A stretch of DNA of 64,000 bases. It comes from Candidatus Electrothrix scaldis. GTDB lineage: Bacteria; Desulfobacterota; Desulfobulbia; Desulfobulbales; Desulfobulbaceae. The translations under genes were made by a program, and so were the position numbers. Location of the stretch: positions 310,001-374,000 of the forward strand of contig CP138355.1 in the NCBI GenBank assembly GCA_033584155.1, in the 5' to 3' direction. The first letter of the stretch is position 1. Every line of letters begins with the position of its first letter. Below are positions 8,907-17,216 of this stretch, in pieces. The notes under the pieces are model-generated. The model searched no databases and was not told where the DNA came from. It saw nothing but the letters and a program-made list of their open reading frames with translations.

Positions 8907-9280
8907 GAAGCTTTCTCAAAAAAACAAAACCCTGTTCCGCCTCCACAAAGAGCCTAACACCGCCTTCTTCCTGTGACCTTTGCTCCCAGGAAGTGCGAAA
9001 AACATCGGGCTCTTCTTTCCATCCGTTGCACAGGGGCCAACATTATAGTAGAGTACCATATATCCAATGCATCTTGATCCGATGAAGTAAGGCGTTTTTT
9101 CTGTTCAGGATGTACTGACTAGCTCCGAAAATATTCAGTACCAGCTGTCATTTCACTGTTCAATGGACAAGGGATAGAGCCCCCGCCCCCAACACAGCGG
9201 GATGTTAACCCGAAGCTGCGTAAAACAATTCTGATGCTCTCTATGAGACCAAGCGGCACGGACTGTGACTGATTCTCCAC
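8907..9280. other. Non-coding interval between pgi and the hybrid kinase gene
   Basis: About 370 bases with no plausible gene, RNA or terminator that I can recognise. It probably holds the 3' untranslated part of pgi and the promoter of the regulator gene that starts at 9281. Confidence 0.45.
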
Positions 9281-10900
9281 ATGAGTGAAAAACACACCCT
9301 TCTTATTATTGATGATATAGTCGATAACCTGATGCTCCTTGGGGAAGCTATGTCCTCTGAGTATAAAATCAAGGTTGCGACAAGTGGTGTGCAGGGACTG
9401 GAACTCGCTGTTCAGGAGCCCAAGCCCGATCTCATCCTGCTGGATATTATGATGCCGGGTATTGATGGCTACGAAGTCTGCCGCCGTTTAAAGGCAGATA
9501 CCCGGACCAAACATATTCCGGTTATTTTTCTCAGCGCCTTGGACAAAGAAAGTGATGAACTGCAAGGGCTTGACGCAGGAGCTGTTGATTTCATTACCAA
9601 GCCCTTTAAACTGGAAGTAGTCCGGGCCCGCATCAATACCCAGCTTGAGCTCCTCCGGATGCGGGAACAACTACAGACAGCCCGCCTGAAAGCAGAAGCA
9701 GCCTCCCAGTCCAAATCAGTTTTCCTCGCTAACATGAGCCATGAGATCAGAACCCCGATGAGTGCCATCATGGGGATGACTGATCTCGCGCTGGAACGCG
9801 CCACGGATTCCCAGCAGCAGAGCTACCTGGAAACCGTCAAACTTTCCGCAGATGCCCTCCTGGCCCTGATTAATGACATCCTCGATTTCTCCAAAATCGA
9901 AGCCGGGCAAATGGAGCTGGACGAGCACCCCTTCCTCCTTGCAGAGGCCATTGAGGCTGCCATGCGAACGGTCTCTATCCTCTTAAAAGAGAAAGGGCTT
10001 GAAATCACCTTGGAGATTGCCCCGGATGTTCCTGTGGCTGTGGCAGGCGACAGTCTTCGCTTTCGTCAGATCATTCTTAACCTGCTCAGCAATGCCATCA
10101 AATTTTCTGAAAAGGGTATTATCCGCATCAATGTTACTGCGGAACATGCCGGACCAGAAACCATCACCCTGCGTATTTCAGTTGCTGACCAAGGTATAGG
10201 CATTCAACAGGACAAGATAAGCTCTATCTTCAGCGCCTTTTCCCAGGCAGACAGTTCGGTTTCCAGAAAATTCGGTGGCACCGGCCTCGGTCTGGCCATC
10301 TGTCGCCAACTTTGCGAGCTCATGGATGGCACCATCAGCGTAGAGAGCGAATACGGCCACGGAAGCACCTTTTCCTTCACAGCTATGTTCGGTGCCACCT
10401 CGCAAGACAACATCGTACGACCAGAAACCACGGGCTCTGAGCTCTTGAATATTCGCCCCATTCGGGTGTTGCTGGTTGAAGATAACGCAGCAAACCGTTT
10501 CTTGATTCGGGTTGTCCTGGAAAAATTCAAGCACGAGGTTATTGAGGCTGTTGACGGCATTGAGGCTCTCACTATTATATTAGACGATCATTTTGACTTG
10601 ATCCTCACAGATGTTCAGATGCCAAAACTGGACGGCTACAGGTTCACTCAAATTATTCGGGCCTGCGAAGAGGGCAAGGAACTTGCTCCAGACCTTGCTG
10701 ACAAACTGGACAGCGATCTGGTCAGTAAACTCCGCCAGCAATTGCACGGTAAACATCGTCTGGTCATCTCTATGACAGCCAACGCCATGAGCGGTGATAA
10801 GGAAAAATGTTTCACTGCGGGTATGGATGATTATCTCACCAAGCCTCTGAATCAGGAGGAGCTGGCGCTCACCCTCAACCGCTGGCTTCCCAAGGAATAG
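9281..10900 (+). CDS. Hybrid sensor: receiver - histidine kinase - receiver protein
   Basis: A 539-residue soluble two-component protein. Domains in order are a receiver (about 5-120, acidic pair DD at 11-12, phospho-acceptor Asp about 55 in LILLDIMMPG, Lys in FITKPF), a short coiled linker, HisKA with FLANMSHEIRTPMSAIMG (about 147-163), HATPase with DQGIGI and FGGTGLGLAI, and a second receiver (about 395-535, VEDNAANRF, LTDVQMPKLDGY, DDYLTKPL). The second receiver holds an insertion of about 25 residues (GKELAPDLADKLDSDL region) before the signalling Thr/Ser strand. There is no membrane segment or PAS domain, so the input is probably phosphorylation of the N-terminal receiver. No output domain or cognate regulator is adjacent. 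Confidence 0.9.
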   Translation: MSEKHTLLIIDDIVDNLMLLGEAMSSEYKIKVATSGVQGLELAVQEPKPDLILLDIMMPGIDGYEVCRRLKADTRTKHIPVIFLSALDKESDELQGLDAGAVDFITKPFKLEVVRARINTQLELLRMREQLQTARLKAEAASQSKSVFLANMSHEIRTPMSAIMGMTDLALERATDSQQQSYLETVKLSADALLALINDILDFSKIEAGQMELDEHPFLLAEAIEAAMRTVSILLKEKGLEITLEIAPDVPVAVAGDSLRFRQIILNLLSNAIKFSEKGIIRINVTAEHAGPETITLRISVADQGIGIQQDKISSIFSAFSQADSSVSRKFGGTGLGLAICRQLCELMDGTISVESEYGHGSTFSFTAMFGATSQDNIVRPETTGSELLNIRPIRVLLVEDNAANRFLIRVVLEKFKHEVIEAVDGIEALTIILDDHFDLILTDVQMPKLDGYRFTQIIRACEEGKELAPDLADKLDSDLVSKLRQQLHGKHRLVISMTANAMSGDKEKCFTAGMDDYLTKPLNQEELALTLNRWLPKE

Positions 10901-11027
10901 GCAAAGCACGCGAAGATACAACGATTTCCCCAAGCGAATTATATACACAAAACTCATGGGCTTTCTGCTCCGAAACGCCGTTGTGAGTGACTAAAGAGTA
11001 ACTGAAACAAATCCATCTGGAGACATA

Positions 11028-12038
11028 ATGGCAAACGAGAACCTGCCCGATTTCATTTCAGCCCTGTTACAGGAAAAACAAGCAAGCTGTCCAGCGGACA
11101 CTGTCCAACTGGTTCAGACCCATATTTCCTTTGTTCTTCTTGCAGGAGAGCATGTGTATAAATTCAAGAAACCTGTTAATTTTGGTTTCCTGGATTTTTC
11201 TACTCTGGAAAAAAGACAGCATTGCTGTGAGCAGGAACTCCTGCTCAACCGCCGCCTCTGCCCGGATATCTATCTTGATCTGGTCAAGGTGACCCGTGAT
11301 GGCGACAGCTATACTCTGAACGGGGACGGTGAAACTGTGGAGTATGCGGTGAAGATGGCCAGGATGCCGGAAGAAAAGATGATGGGAAATCTCATTCAGG
11401 CAGGCAAACTTGATCAGGTGCATATAGATACCCTTGTTGATAAGTTGACCCCGTTTTATCAGCAGGCAGATCGCACCCCGGAAATCGATGGATACGGCAC
11501 AGCCGAATCTGTTGCAGTCAACGTCCTGGAAAATTTTGAACAGACCAAGGGATTTATCGGCAACGGTGCCATCACACAGGAACAATTCGACAAAATCTCC
11601 TCCTGGGCCAGGGACTTTCTCACCAAGGAAGAACTGTTTAAGCAGCGCATCAAAGAAGGAAATATCCGCGACTGCCACGGCGACCTGTACTCAGCCAATA
11701 TCTGCCTTGCAGATAAGGTCTATATCTACGACTGCATCGAGTTTAACCGTCGTTTCCGGTATTGTGATGTAGCAAGTGATATCGGCTTCCTGGCGATGGA
11801 TCTGGACTTCCACGGCCTTCAGGAGCTCTCAGCATATTGCATAGACCAGTTTTGCCAGCACTCCGGCGATAGCAGTTTGAAAGAAATGCTCAATTTTTAT
11901 AAATGCTACCGTGCCTATGTCCGGGGAAAGATAGGCCTGTTTACCGCCTCTGACCCGGCGGTGGACGAGGCGGTGAAGAAAAGCTGCCTGGAAGCTGCGG
12001 CCAAGTACTTTGCCCTGGCTGAGAGCTACACGAACTAG
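11028..12038 (+). CDS. Aminoglycoside-phosphotransferase-like kinase-fold protein
   Basis: A 336-residue protein of the APH/choline-kinase fold, resembling the N-terminal half of the bifunctional APH-like/AAA proteins (COG2187-type). Visible features are HVYKFKKPVNFGFLDFSTLEKR (nucleotide-binding Lys), YAVKMARMPEEKMM, the catalytic loop RDCHGDLYSANICL (Asp and Asn as in HGDLxxxN) and IYDCIEFNRRFRYCDVASDIGFLAMDL (Mg-binding DCIEF). The ATG at 11028 has GGAGAC eight bases upstream. The substrate is unknown; actual antibiotic resistance is unlikely. The P-loop kinase gene directly downstream supplies the other half normally fused to it. Confidence 0.8.
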   Translation: MANENLPDFISALLQEKQASCPADTVQLVQTHISFVLLAGEHVYKFKKPVNFGFLDFSTLEKRQHCCEQELLLNRRLCPDIYLDLVKVTRDGDSYTLNGDGETVEYAVKMARMPEEKMMGNLIQAGKLDQVHIDTLVDKLTPFYQQADRTPEIDGYGTAESVAVNVLENFEQTKGFIGNGAITQEQFDKISSWARDFLTKEELFKQRIKEGNIRDCHGDLYSANICLADKVYIYDCIEFNRRFRYCDVASDIGFLAMDLDFHGLQELSAYCIDQFCQHSGDSSLKEMLNFYKCYRAYVRGKIGLFTASDPAVDEAVKKSCLEAAAKYFALAESYTN

Positions 12039-12111
12039 CTACCGAATTCATGGAGCAGAGTCATACATTACCCCACCCCAAGGAGTGGGGGAGCAAATCG
12101 GGAGCTTCGCA

Positions 12112-12681
12112 ATGACGGACAGAAAAAAAATGGAGCAGCCCACCCTTTACGTCTTTTTCGGCCTGATAGCCTCAGGAAAATCAACCTTAGCAGAGCTCTT
12201 TGCAGCGCAACAAGGCTTACCGTATTATAATACGGACAGAGTACGCAAAGAACTGGCCGGTCTTGCGGCAAATGAGCGCCGACCGGACGGCATGGGCCAG
12301 GGGATCTACACACCTGAGTTTACTGAAAAGACCTATCAAACCATGCTGGACCGAGCAAACGAGGATCTCCAGCAAGACAAAACAGGGGTGGTCCTTGATG
12401 GGTCCTACAGCAAGGCAACAGATCGCAACAAGGTCAACGAGCTGGCACAGACCTTACAGGTCAATGCTCTTTTCTTTCTCTGCTCTTGTTCCGAACAGGA
12501 AACCCAACGACGCCTTGCCCTACGTGCCCAGGATCCCAATGCGGTTTCCGATGGACGTTGGGAGATTTTTGTTCAGCAAAGGGCAAAGTTTGAGCAGCCG
12601 GATGAGCTGCCTTTGCAACAGCTTTCACGTATCGACACTGAAGCGGATCCACAAGAATTATTAGGTCTATTAATAAGCTGA
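12112..12681 (+). CDS. P-loop AAA/zeta-toxin-like kinase (second half of APH-like/AAA pair)
   Basis: A 189-residue P-loop protein with FFGLIASGKSTLAELFA (Walker A about 14-23), an NTDRVRKELAG segment and DGSYSKATDRNKV, as in the C-terminal kinase part of the APH-like/AAA two-domain family (COG0645-type). I start it at ATG 12112 because GGAG (12101-12104) is correctly spaced. A longer in-frame extension back to 12010 overlaps the end of the previous gene and looks like a translated spacer containing the hairpin CCCCAC...GTGGGG. In other bacteria the two halves are fused; here they are separate, 73 bases apart. Likely a small-molecule or nucleotide kinase, substrate unknown. Confidence 0.75.
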   Translation: MTDRKKMEQPTLYVFFGLIASGKSTLAELFAAQQGLPYYNTDRVRKELAGLAANERRPDGMGQGIYTPEFTEKTYQTMLDRANEDLQQDKTGVVLDGSYSKATDRNKVNELAQTLQVNALFFLCSCSEQETQRRLALRAQDPNAVSDGRWEIFVQQRAKFEQPDELPLQQLSRIDTEADPQELLGLLIS

Positions 12682-12736
12682 TCTTAGAGAAGCGGTCCGG
12701 TCTGTCCCCAGGGACTTTGATCCGGACACGGGCTAT

Positions 12737-12756
12737 GGAGCTTCGCAGGAAGCTCC
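12737..12756. other. Perfect hairpin, eight-base arms
   Basis: GGAGCTTC (12737-12744), loop GCAG, GAAGCTCC (12749-12756). It lies between the AAA kinase gene and the NIL ferredoxin gene. There is no T-tract, so it is more likely an mRNA structure or repeat than a factor-independent terminator. Confidence 0.6.
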
Positions 12757-12780
12757 TCAACCATCACACACATCGGGACA

Positions 12781-13215
12781 ATGACCAGAATATACCTCCT
12801 CCGTTATCCGAAAGACACCTCAAATCAACCTATTATCTGCCATCTGGTGCAACGCTATGAAGTGGAATTCAATATCCTGAAAGCGGATATCCGCCCCCAG
12901 CGGGATGGCATCATGGTACTGGAAATGAAGGGACAGAAAGAAAAAGTCGTTGATGCCCTGGATTACCTAAAAAGTTTGGGAGTGAAGGCAGAACGCCTTG
13001 CGGGTAAGGTGCATCGAGATGAAAGCAAATGCTTCCAATGCGGGGCCTGCACCGGTATCTGTCCGGTCGGTGCCTTATACATCGAAAAGCCATCAATGGA
13101 AGTCATCTTTGAGGTGGAAAAATGCACCGCTTGTGGTCTCTGTGTACCAGGTTGCCCGGTCCGGGCTATGAATATTTCTTTTGATCCCGCGACCAAGACC
13201 GGAACCCCAGCATAA
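12781..13215 (+). CDS. NIL-domain 4Fe-4S ferredoxin
   Basis: A 144-residue protein: an N-terminal NIL domain (about 1-75, the small domain also found after MetN transporters) followed by two 4Fe-4S motifs, CFQCGACTGICPVGAL (about 85-100) and CTACGLCVPGCPVRAM (about 115-130). Spacing CxxCxxCxxxCP is canonical for both clusters. Such proteins are common in sulfate reducers and other anaerobes and are suspected to act in sulfur transfer or homocysteine formation; here the role is unassigned. It is convergent with pstC, with a shared terminator hairpin between. Confidence 0.88.
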   Translation: MTRIYLLRYPKDTSNQPIICHLVQRYEVEFNILKADIRPQRDGIMVLEMKGQKEKVVDALDYLKSLGVKAERLAGKVHRDESKCFQCGACTGICPVGALYIEKPSMEVIFEVEKCTACGLCVPGCPVRAMNISFDPATKTGTPA

Positions 13216-13235
13216 TTTCAGCATAATACATCCAG

Positions 13236-13275
13236 AAAAAAAAAGGAAAGAGACAGGGCTCCACCTGCCTCTTTC
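13236..13275 (-). terminator. Factor-independent terminator for pstC (reverse strand)
   Basis: Arms GAAAGAGACAGG (13246-13257) and CCTGCCTCTTTC (13264-13275) around a six-base loop, with one mismatch. On the reverse strand the stem is followed by a run of nine T (A-run at 13236-13244). It sits between the convergent ferredoxin and pstC genes and should mainly stop the pstC transcript. Confidence 0.8.
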
Positions 13276-13322
13276 TCCCCTCCTCCTTTCCTGTTGTATT
13301 CCTCCCCCCGTTTTAATGCGTC

Positions 13323-14717
13323 TTACTCATACTCCTCGCGATATTTCCGCACAATATGCAGGGCAATCACGTTCAGAATCAAGGTCACGATAAAGAGTAA
13401 AAGACCTAAGGCAAAGGCCGCCATAGTCTTGGGGCTATCAAATTCCTGATCGCCCACCAGCAGGGTCACGATCTGCACGGTCACGGTGGTCACAGCATCA
13501 AGAGGGTTGGCCGTGAGACGAGCTGAAAGTCCGGCAGCCATAACCACGATCATGGTCTCGCCGATGGCGCGGGACACAGCAAGCAGGACACCACCCACAA
13601 TGCCGGGTAGAGCCGCAGGCAAAACCACCTGCATGATGGTCTCATTCTTGGTTGCGCCCAAGCCATAGGAGCCGTCTCGCAGCGACTGGGGCACAGCATT
13701 GATAACGTCATCGGAAAGAGAAGAAACAAAGGGAATAATCATAATCCCCATCACCAAACCGGCTGCCAAGGCACTTTCCGAAGACACGTTCAGGCCGACA
13801 AAGGTTCCTGCATCGCGAAGAAAAGGGGCCACAATAAGGGCCGCAAAAAATCCGTACACAACGGTGGGAATTCCGGCCAGGATCTCCAACAGAGGTTTGA
13901 CAACATTGCGAAAGGTATTGCCAGCATACTCTGATAAATAAACCGCTGAAAGTAACCCTATCGGAACAGCAACAAACATGGCAATAGCGGTGATCATGAA
14001 GGTACCAGCCATAACCGGAATGGCACCAAAACTGCCGGAGCTTCCCGCCTGATCGGCCCGCATAGCCATCTGAGGGCTCCACTTCAGGCCGAAGAGAAAG
14101 TCAGGGACAGAAATATACTGAAAGAAGCGGATGGACTCAAAAAGGACGGAAAGAACAATGCCCACCGTGCAGAAGACCGCTAAGGTCGAACAGCCGATAA
14201 GTGTATAGCGAATAATGGTTTCCACATGGTTACGGGCCCGTAAGGATGGCCGAATACGGCGATAGACCAAGGAAAAAGCTACAATAGAGGCCGCCAGAAT
14301 AACCACAGCCAAGGTTACGGAACCGATGGCCTCCATGCGATGGTAAAAATCAACTGCAGTCTGCATGGCCGGATCAACATCTCCGGCTGCTATATGACCG
14401 GCAACAAGGTTATGTAGGTCATTGAGGAGCAGATTCAGCTTATCCTCCGGCAAATTCTGCATCTGCTCCGGGAGAGTATGCAGGGCAAACCGGGTCAGGA
14501 GCCAGTCAGAACTTGTCATCCAGAACAGATATAAGAGCACCCCGGGAATACCACACCAAAATGCGGTTAATAACCCATAATAGGTTGGCCGGGAATGCAA
14601 TCGGGTTCCCTTCCCTTCCCGTGCCTTAGAGCTCAGAGCAAAGGCTTTTTCTCGTCCCTGCCAGTACGCCAGAGAACTCAGCATCAGTAATATTGCTGGT
14701 AAATAAATGAGTAACAT
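13323..14717 (-). CDS. pstC: Phosphate ABC transporter permease PstC
   Basis: A 464-residue inner-membrane permease. The C-terminal 290 residues are a standard PstC: FGAIPVMAGTFMITAIAMFVAVPIGLLSAVYLSEYA, ILAGIPTVVYGFFA and the ABC-interaction loop SLRDGSYGLGATKNETIMQVVLPAALPGIVGG, then AIGETMIVVMAAG. It is longer than E. coli PstC (about 320) because of an N-terminal extension with two further membrane segments and a roughly 75-residue periplasmic-looking loop (about 60-135), a form seen in other Proteobacteria-related lineages. It follows phoU by 50 bases in the same direction. No pstS, pstA or pstB is adjacent, which is unusual. Confidence 0.9.
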   Translation of the reverse strand: MLLIYLPAILLMLSSLAYWQGREKAFALSSKAREGKGTRLHSRPTYYGLLTAFWCGIPGVLLYLFWMTSSDWLLTRFALHTLPEQMQNLPEDKLNLLLNDLHNLVAGHIAAGDVDPAMQTAVDFYHRMEAIGSVTLAVVILAASIVAFSLVYRRIRPSLRARNHVETIIRYTLIGCSTLAVFCTVGIVLSVLFESIRFFQYISVPDFLFGLKWSPQMAMRADQAGSSGSFGAIPVMAGTFMITAIAMFVAVPIGLLSAVYLSEYAGNTFRNVVKPLLEILAGIPTVVYGFFAALIVAPFLRDAGTFVGLNVSSESALAAGLVMGIMIIPFVSSLSDDVINAVPQSLRDGSYGLGATKNETIMQVVLPAALPGIVGGVLLAVSRAIGETMIVVMAAGLSARLTANPLDAVTTVTVQIVTLLVGDQEFDSPKTMAAFALGLLLFIVTLILNVIALHIVRKYREEYE

Positions 14718-14767
14718 ATCGTCCTGCGTCCGTATCGTGCGTTGTGTTCAGCTGAAGAAAAAAAGTC

Positions 14768-15436
14768 CTATTCGTTCCTGACGATATCCCCTTCAACAAG
14801 ATAAATGACCTCTTCTGCAATGTTGCAGGCCCGGTCGCCGATACGTTCCAAATGGCGTGAAAGTAGGTACATGTTCAGAAGAGCAGCAGCATGGCCGGTA
14901 TCAGAATCAAGTTCCTTAACCACGGCCTTATAGGCCTTATCTCGCAGGGCATCCACTTCTTCATCGTCATGAAATATCCTGCGGGCGAAATCTGCGTTTT
15001 CGGTCACTAAGGCATCCAGGCTCATCTTGATCATACCCAGGACCTTAACCGCCATCGGCATGTAATCGACGGCAAAGGAGGTTCCGCCTTTTTTATTGAT
15101 GATCTGAACCCGCCGGGCAATACCGACTGCCATATCGCCGACCCGCTCCAGCTCATTATTAATTTTAATAATGGCGACAATCAGGCGCAGATCACTGGCC
15201 ACAGGCTGATGCAGAGCCAGCACCTTGAGGCACTCCTCCTCTATCTGCACCTCCATATGATCAATCTCGTTATCAGTGCGGATAATTTCTTCCGCCAAGT
15301 CATCGTCACTGGTTTCAAGAACAATACAGGCCTTACGCAGGCGATCCTCCACCAATGCTCCCAAATCGATAAACATCTTCTTGAGCAAATCAATTTCCCG
15401 ATGCAGCGTTCGGTTGATCATTTTTTTATCAGGCAC
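14768..15436 (-). CDS. phoU: Phosphate transport/signalling regulator PhoU
   Basis: A 222-residue all-helical protein made of two PhoU repeats. Each repeat has the metal-binding pattern: residues near EIIRTDNEIDHMEVQIEEE and ASDLRLIVAIIKINNELERVGD in the first, LLNMYLLSRHLERIGDRACNIAEE in the second. PhoU links the Pst transporter to the PhoR kinase and keeps the Pho response off when phosphate is sufficient. I start it at GTG 15436 because TGGAGA lies at correct distance. The frame stays open to 15517 but that extension (MNLCEEMKRKTKD...) has no family resemblance. It is the first gene of a phoU-pstC unit, divergent from phoB-phoR. Confidence 0.9.
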   Translation of the reverse strand: MPDKKMINRTLHREIDLLKKMFIDLGALVEDRLRKACIVLETSDDDLAEEIIRTDNEIDHMEVQIEEECLKVLALHQPVASDLRLIVAIIKINNELERVGDMAVGIARRVQIINKKGGTSFAVDYMPMAVKVLGMIKMSLDALVTENADFARRIFHDDEEVDALRDKAYKAVVKELDSDTGHAAALLNMYLLSRHLERIGDRACNIAEEVIYLVEGDIVRNE

Positions 15437-15687
15437 ATTTTTCTCCAAAATCCTGCTGTAAAGGCAAGTTGTCCATGAATCCTTTGTTTTCCTTTTCATT
15501 TCCTCACACAAATTCAAATGATAATACCGAGGGCCAATTATAGCTTAGTTAGCGTATTGTTAAATTTTCATTAGCTATTTTTTCGCAATAATTTCTTTTT
15601 GATAAAACATCATTAATCGTATTTTAACGATTCAATAACCCGAGAATAACAGCCAGAATTTAATGTATAACGCACTTAACGATCACA

Positions 15688-15918
15688 ATGATTTTTCGCA
15701 ACAGGTTATCAACCTCAACACAGGTGAATACAGTGCAGGAGAATAGTGAAAAGAAAATGGAAATTGCCCTGGAAAAGGCCGCAAAGATGATTTGCGACCT
15801 CAAGTCCGGCCTCTGTCCCATGCGTGAAAAACGCTTTTCGGGCTGCCCCTGGGCATGTACGGAAAACACGCGCCCCTGGCAGTGCTGGGTCGCCTATCTC
15901 AGAGACTCCACCACATAA
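15688..15918 (+). CDS. Small Cys-containing protein, unknown function
   Basis: A 76-residue frame; a shorter version starting at ATG 15757 gives a 53-residue protein. The C-terminal half has five cysteines (MICDLKSGLCPM, FSGCPWACTEN, PWQCW), which suggests metal or disulfide bonding. No family is recognised. The 3' end overlaps by 20 bases the convergent small membrane-protein gene at 15899-16114. No strong ribosome-binding site decides the start, so I keep confidence moderate. Confidence 0.4.
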   Translation: MIFRNRLSTSTQVNTVQENSEKKMEIALEKAAKMICDLKSGLCPMREKRFSGCPWACTENTRPWQCWVAYLRDSTT

Positions 15919-16114
15919 ACCTTATTTTTCCGCGTCCCCTCGCGGGAAGCACAATCTCGTCTTCAGCCTCTGCGCTGTCCCCTTGGACCATATTCCAGGC
16001 ATCAATAACCAACCGTACGTTGGCCGGAACCTCTATAGACTTGAGAGAAATGAAAAAAAAGACCGTCACGCCGCTCAGCAGAGCAAGGCTGAGCACTACA
16101 AAGACATAAATCAT
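15899..16114 (-). CDS. Small single-TM protein, unknown function
   Basis: A 71-residue protein starting at ATG 16114; AAAGGAGT (16121-16128 on the reverse strand) is a strong ribosome-binding site at good distance, which favours this over the GTG at 16117. The N-terminus (IYVFVVLSLALLSGVTVFFFISL) is one membrane anchor. It is followed by a soluble tail of about 45 residues that includes a short acidic stretch (GDSAEAEDE) and a basic C-terminus. No family is recognised. The neighbouring genes on both sides belong to the phosphate response but nothing shows it shares that role. Confidence 0.6.
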   Translation of the reverse strand: MIYVFVVLSLALLSGVTVFFFISLKSIEVPANVRLVIDAWNMVQGDSAEAEDEIVLPARGRGKIRFMWWSL

Positions 16115-16423
16115 CACACCACTCCTTTATTAAAAAAGACCAAGTATTGGCCGAAAATATAAAAGTGCTGTGTTATGGTCATATTCAAAAAAGATTAGTT
16201 TTCGATCTCCCTTCTCAATTGAGCGTATTTCCTATAGCCCGTGGCAAACTTTTACTCCTCCAGATCAATCAGCAGTACCCATTGGATTTGGCGAGGAGCC
16301 AAAGAATCAATCTCCCTAAAACGCTCAGCCGAAATAGTTTGATCCCTGCTCTCTTGGTCCTTCATCAGTCTACAACTGTACCGCTCCCATCGCCCTCCCC
16401 TCTTTTACAACTCCATCACATTC

Positions 16424-16452
16424 CTGTTAGGATCGTGTTAGCCTCCTGTTTT
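16424..16452 (+). promoter_or_regulatory. Pho-box-like site: three direct repeats at 11-bp spacing
   Basis: CTGTTAG (16424-16430), GTGTTAG (16435-16441) and CTGTTTT (16446-16452) are 7-mers separated by four bases, the geometry bound by PhoB dimers (consensus CTGTCAT repeats). It lies 68 bases upstream of phoB, consistent with autoregulation. The rest of the 400-base interval before phoB holds no gene I can support. Confidence 0.6.
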
Positions 16453-16519
16453 TGTTTGCAAGGATTGCAGGAACTGCGTACTAATATTTCCATGAACCGA
16501 CAAACAAGAGAGGGTATCT

Positions 16520-17215
16520 GTGAGTAAGGCGAACATCTTAGTAGTAGAAGATGACATGGATATCCAGCAGCTGGTCAGTTATCACCTGATCAGGGCTGGC
16601 TATAATGTCAGTTGTGCAGACAGTGGCGAGCAGGGGCTTCAGATCCTGGAAAAGGAGAAATTTTCCGCCGTGATCCTGGACCTGATGCTGCCCGGAAAAA
16701 ACGGACTGGAAGTCTGCTCGACCATCAGAGAGAACAAACAAAACCAGCATATTCCCGTAATTATGCTGACCGCTTTAGGGGAAGAAGATGACATCGTAGC
16801 TGGTCTGGATGGCGGTGCTGATGATTACGTCACTAAACCCTTCAGTCCCAAGGTCCTTATGGCCAGGGTCGAAGCGGTCTTGCGAAGAGACACGAAGAAT
16901 AGGAAAGCTGATGCTGAAGACGAAGAGGTTGTCGCGATCCATGATCTTCGCATCACACCGCAGCGGCATGAGGTCCTTGTTGCCGATAAACCTGTCCAAC
17001 TGACCACGACCGAATTCACTATCCTGCTCCTGCTTGCCCGCAGACCAGGTTGGGTCTTCAGCAGGCAACAGATTATTGATCAAGTCCGGGGCTATGACTA
17101 TTCTGTCACCCCCAGAGCAGTGGATGTCCAGATTTTCGGTCTGCGCAAGAAACTGGGAAAAACCGGGAAAAATATCGAGACCGTCCGAGGCATCGGGTAT
17201 CGGCTGAAGGAATAG
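16520..17215 (+). CDS. phoB: Phosphate regulon response regulator PhoB
   Basis: A 231-residue OmpR-family regulator. The receiver domain has EDD at 10-12 or so, the phospho-acceptor in VILDLMLPGKNGLEV (Asp about 54), and DDYVTKPFSPKVL. The C-terminal winged helix carries LTTTEFTILLLLARRPGWVFSRQQI and TPRAVDVQIFGLRKKLG...ETVRGIGYRLKE. The start is GTG at 16520 after AGAGAGGG. phoR follows one base after the stop codon. The assignment to PhoB rather than another OmpR regulator rests on that kinase partner, the divergent phoU-pstC unit and the Pho-box-like repeats upstream. Confidence 0.88.
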   Translation: MSKANILVVEDDMDIQQLVSYHLIRAGYNVSCADSGEQGLQILEKEKFSAVILDLMLPGKNGLEVCSTIRENKQNQHIPVIMLTALGEEDDIVAGLDGGADDYVTKPFSPKVLMARVEAVLRRDTKNRKADAEDEEVVAIHDLRITPQRHEVLVADKPVQLTTTEFTILLLLARRPGWVFSRQQIIDQVRGYDYSVTPRAVDVQIFGLRKKLGKTGKNIETVRGIGYRLKE

Positions 17216-17216
17216 C

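Noticed and set aside
11028-12038. Aminoglycoside resistance gene
   Set aside because: The HGDLxxxN loop is that of the general kinase fold; context with the AAA half places it in the APH-like/AAA family without a known resistance role.
16147-16527. A 126-residue frame covering the phoB leader
   Set aside because: Composition is not protein-like, it overlaps the phoB start and the Pho-box-like repeats, and no ribosome-binding site is seen.
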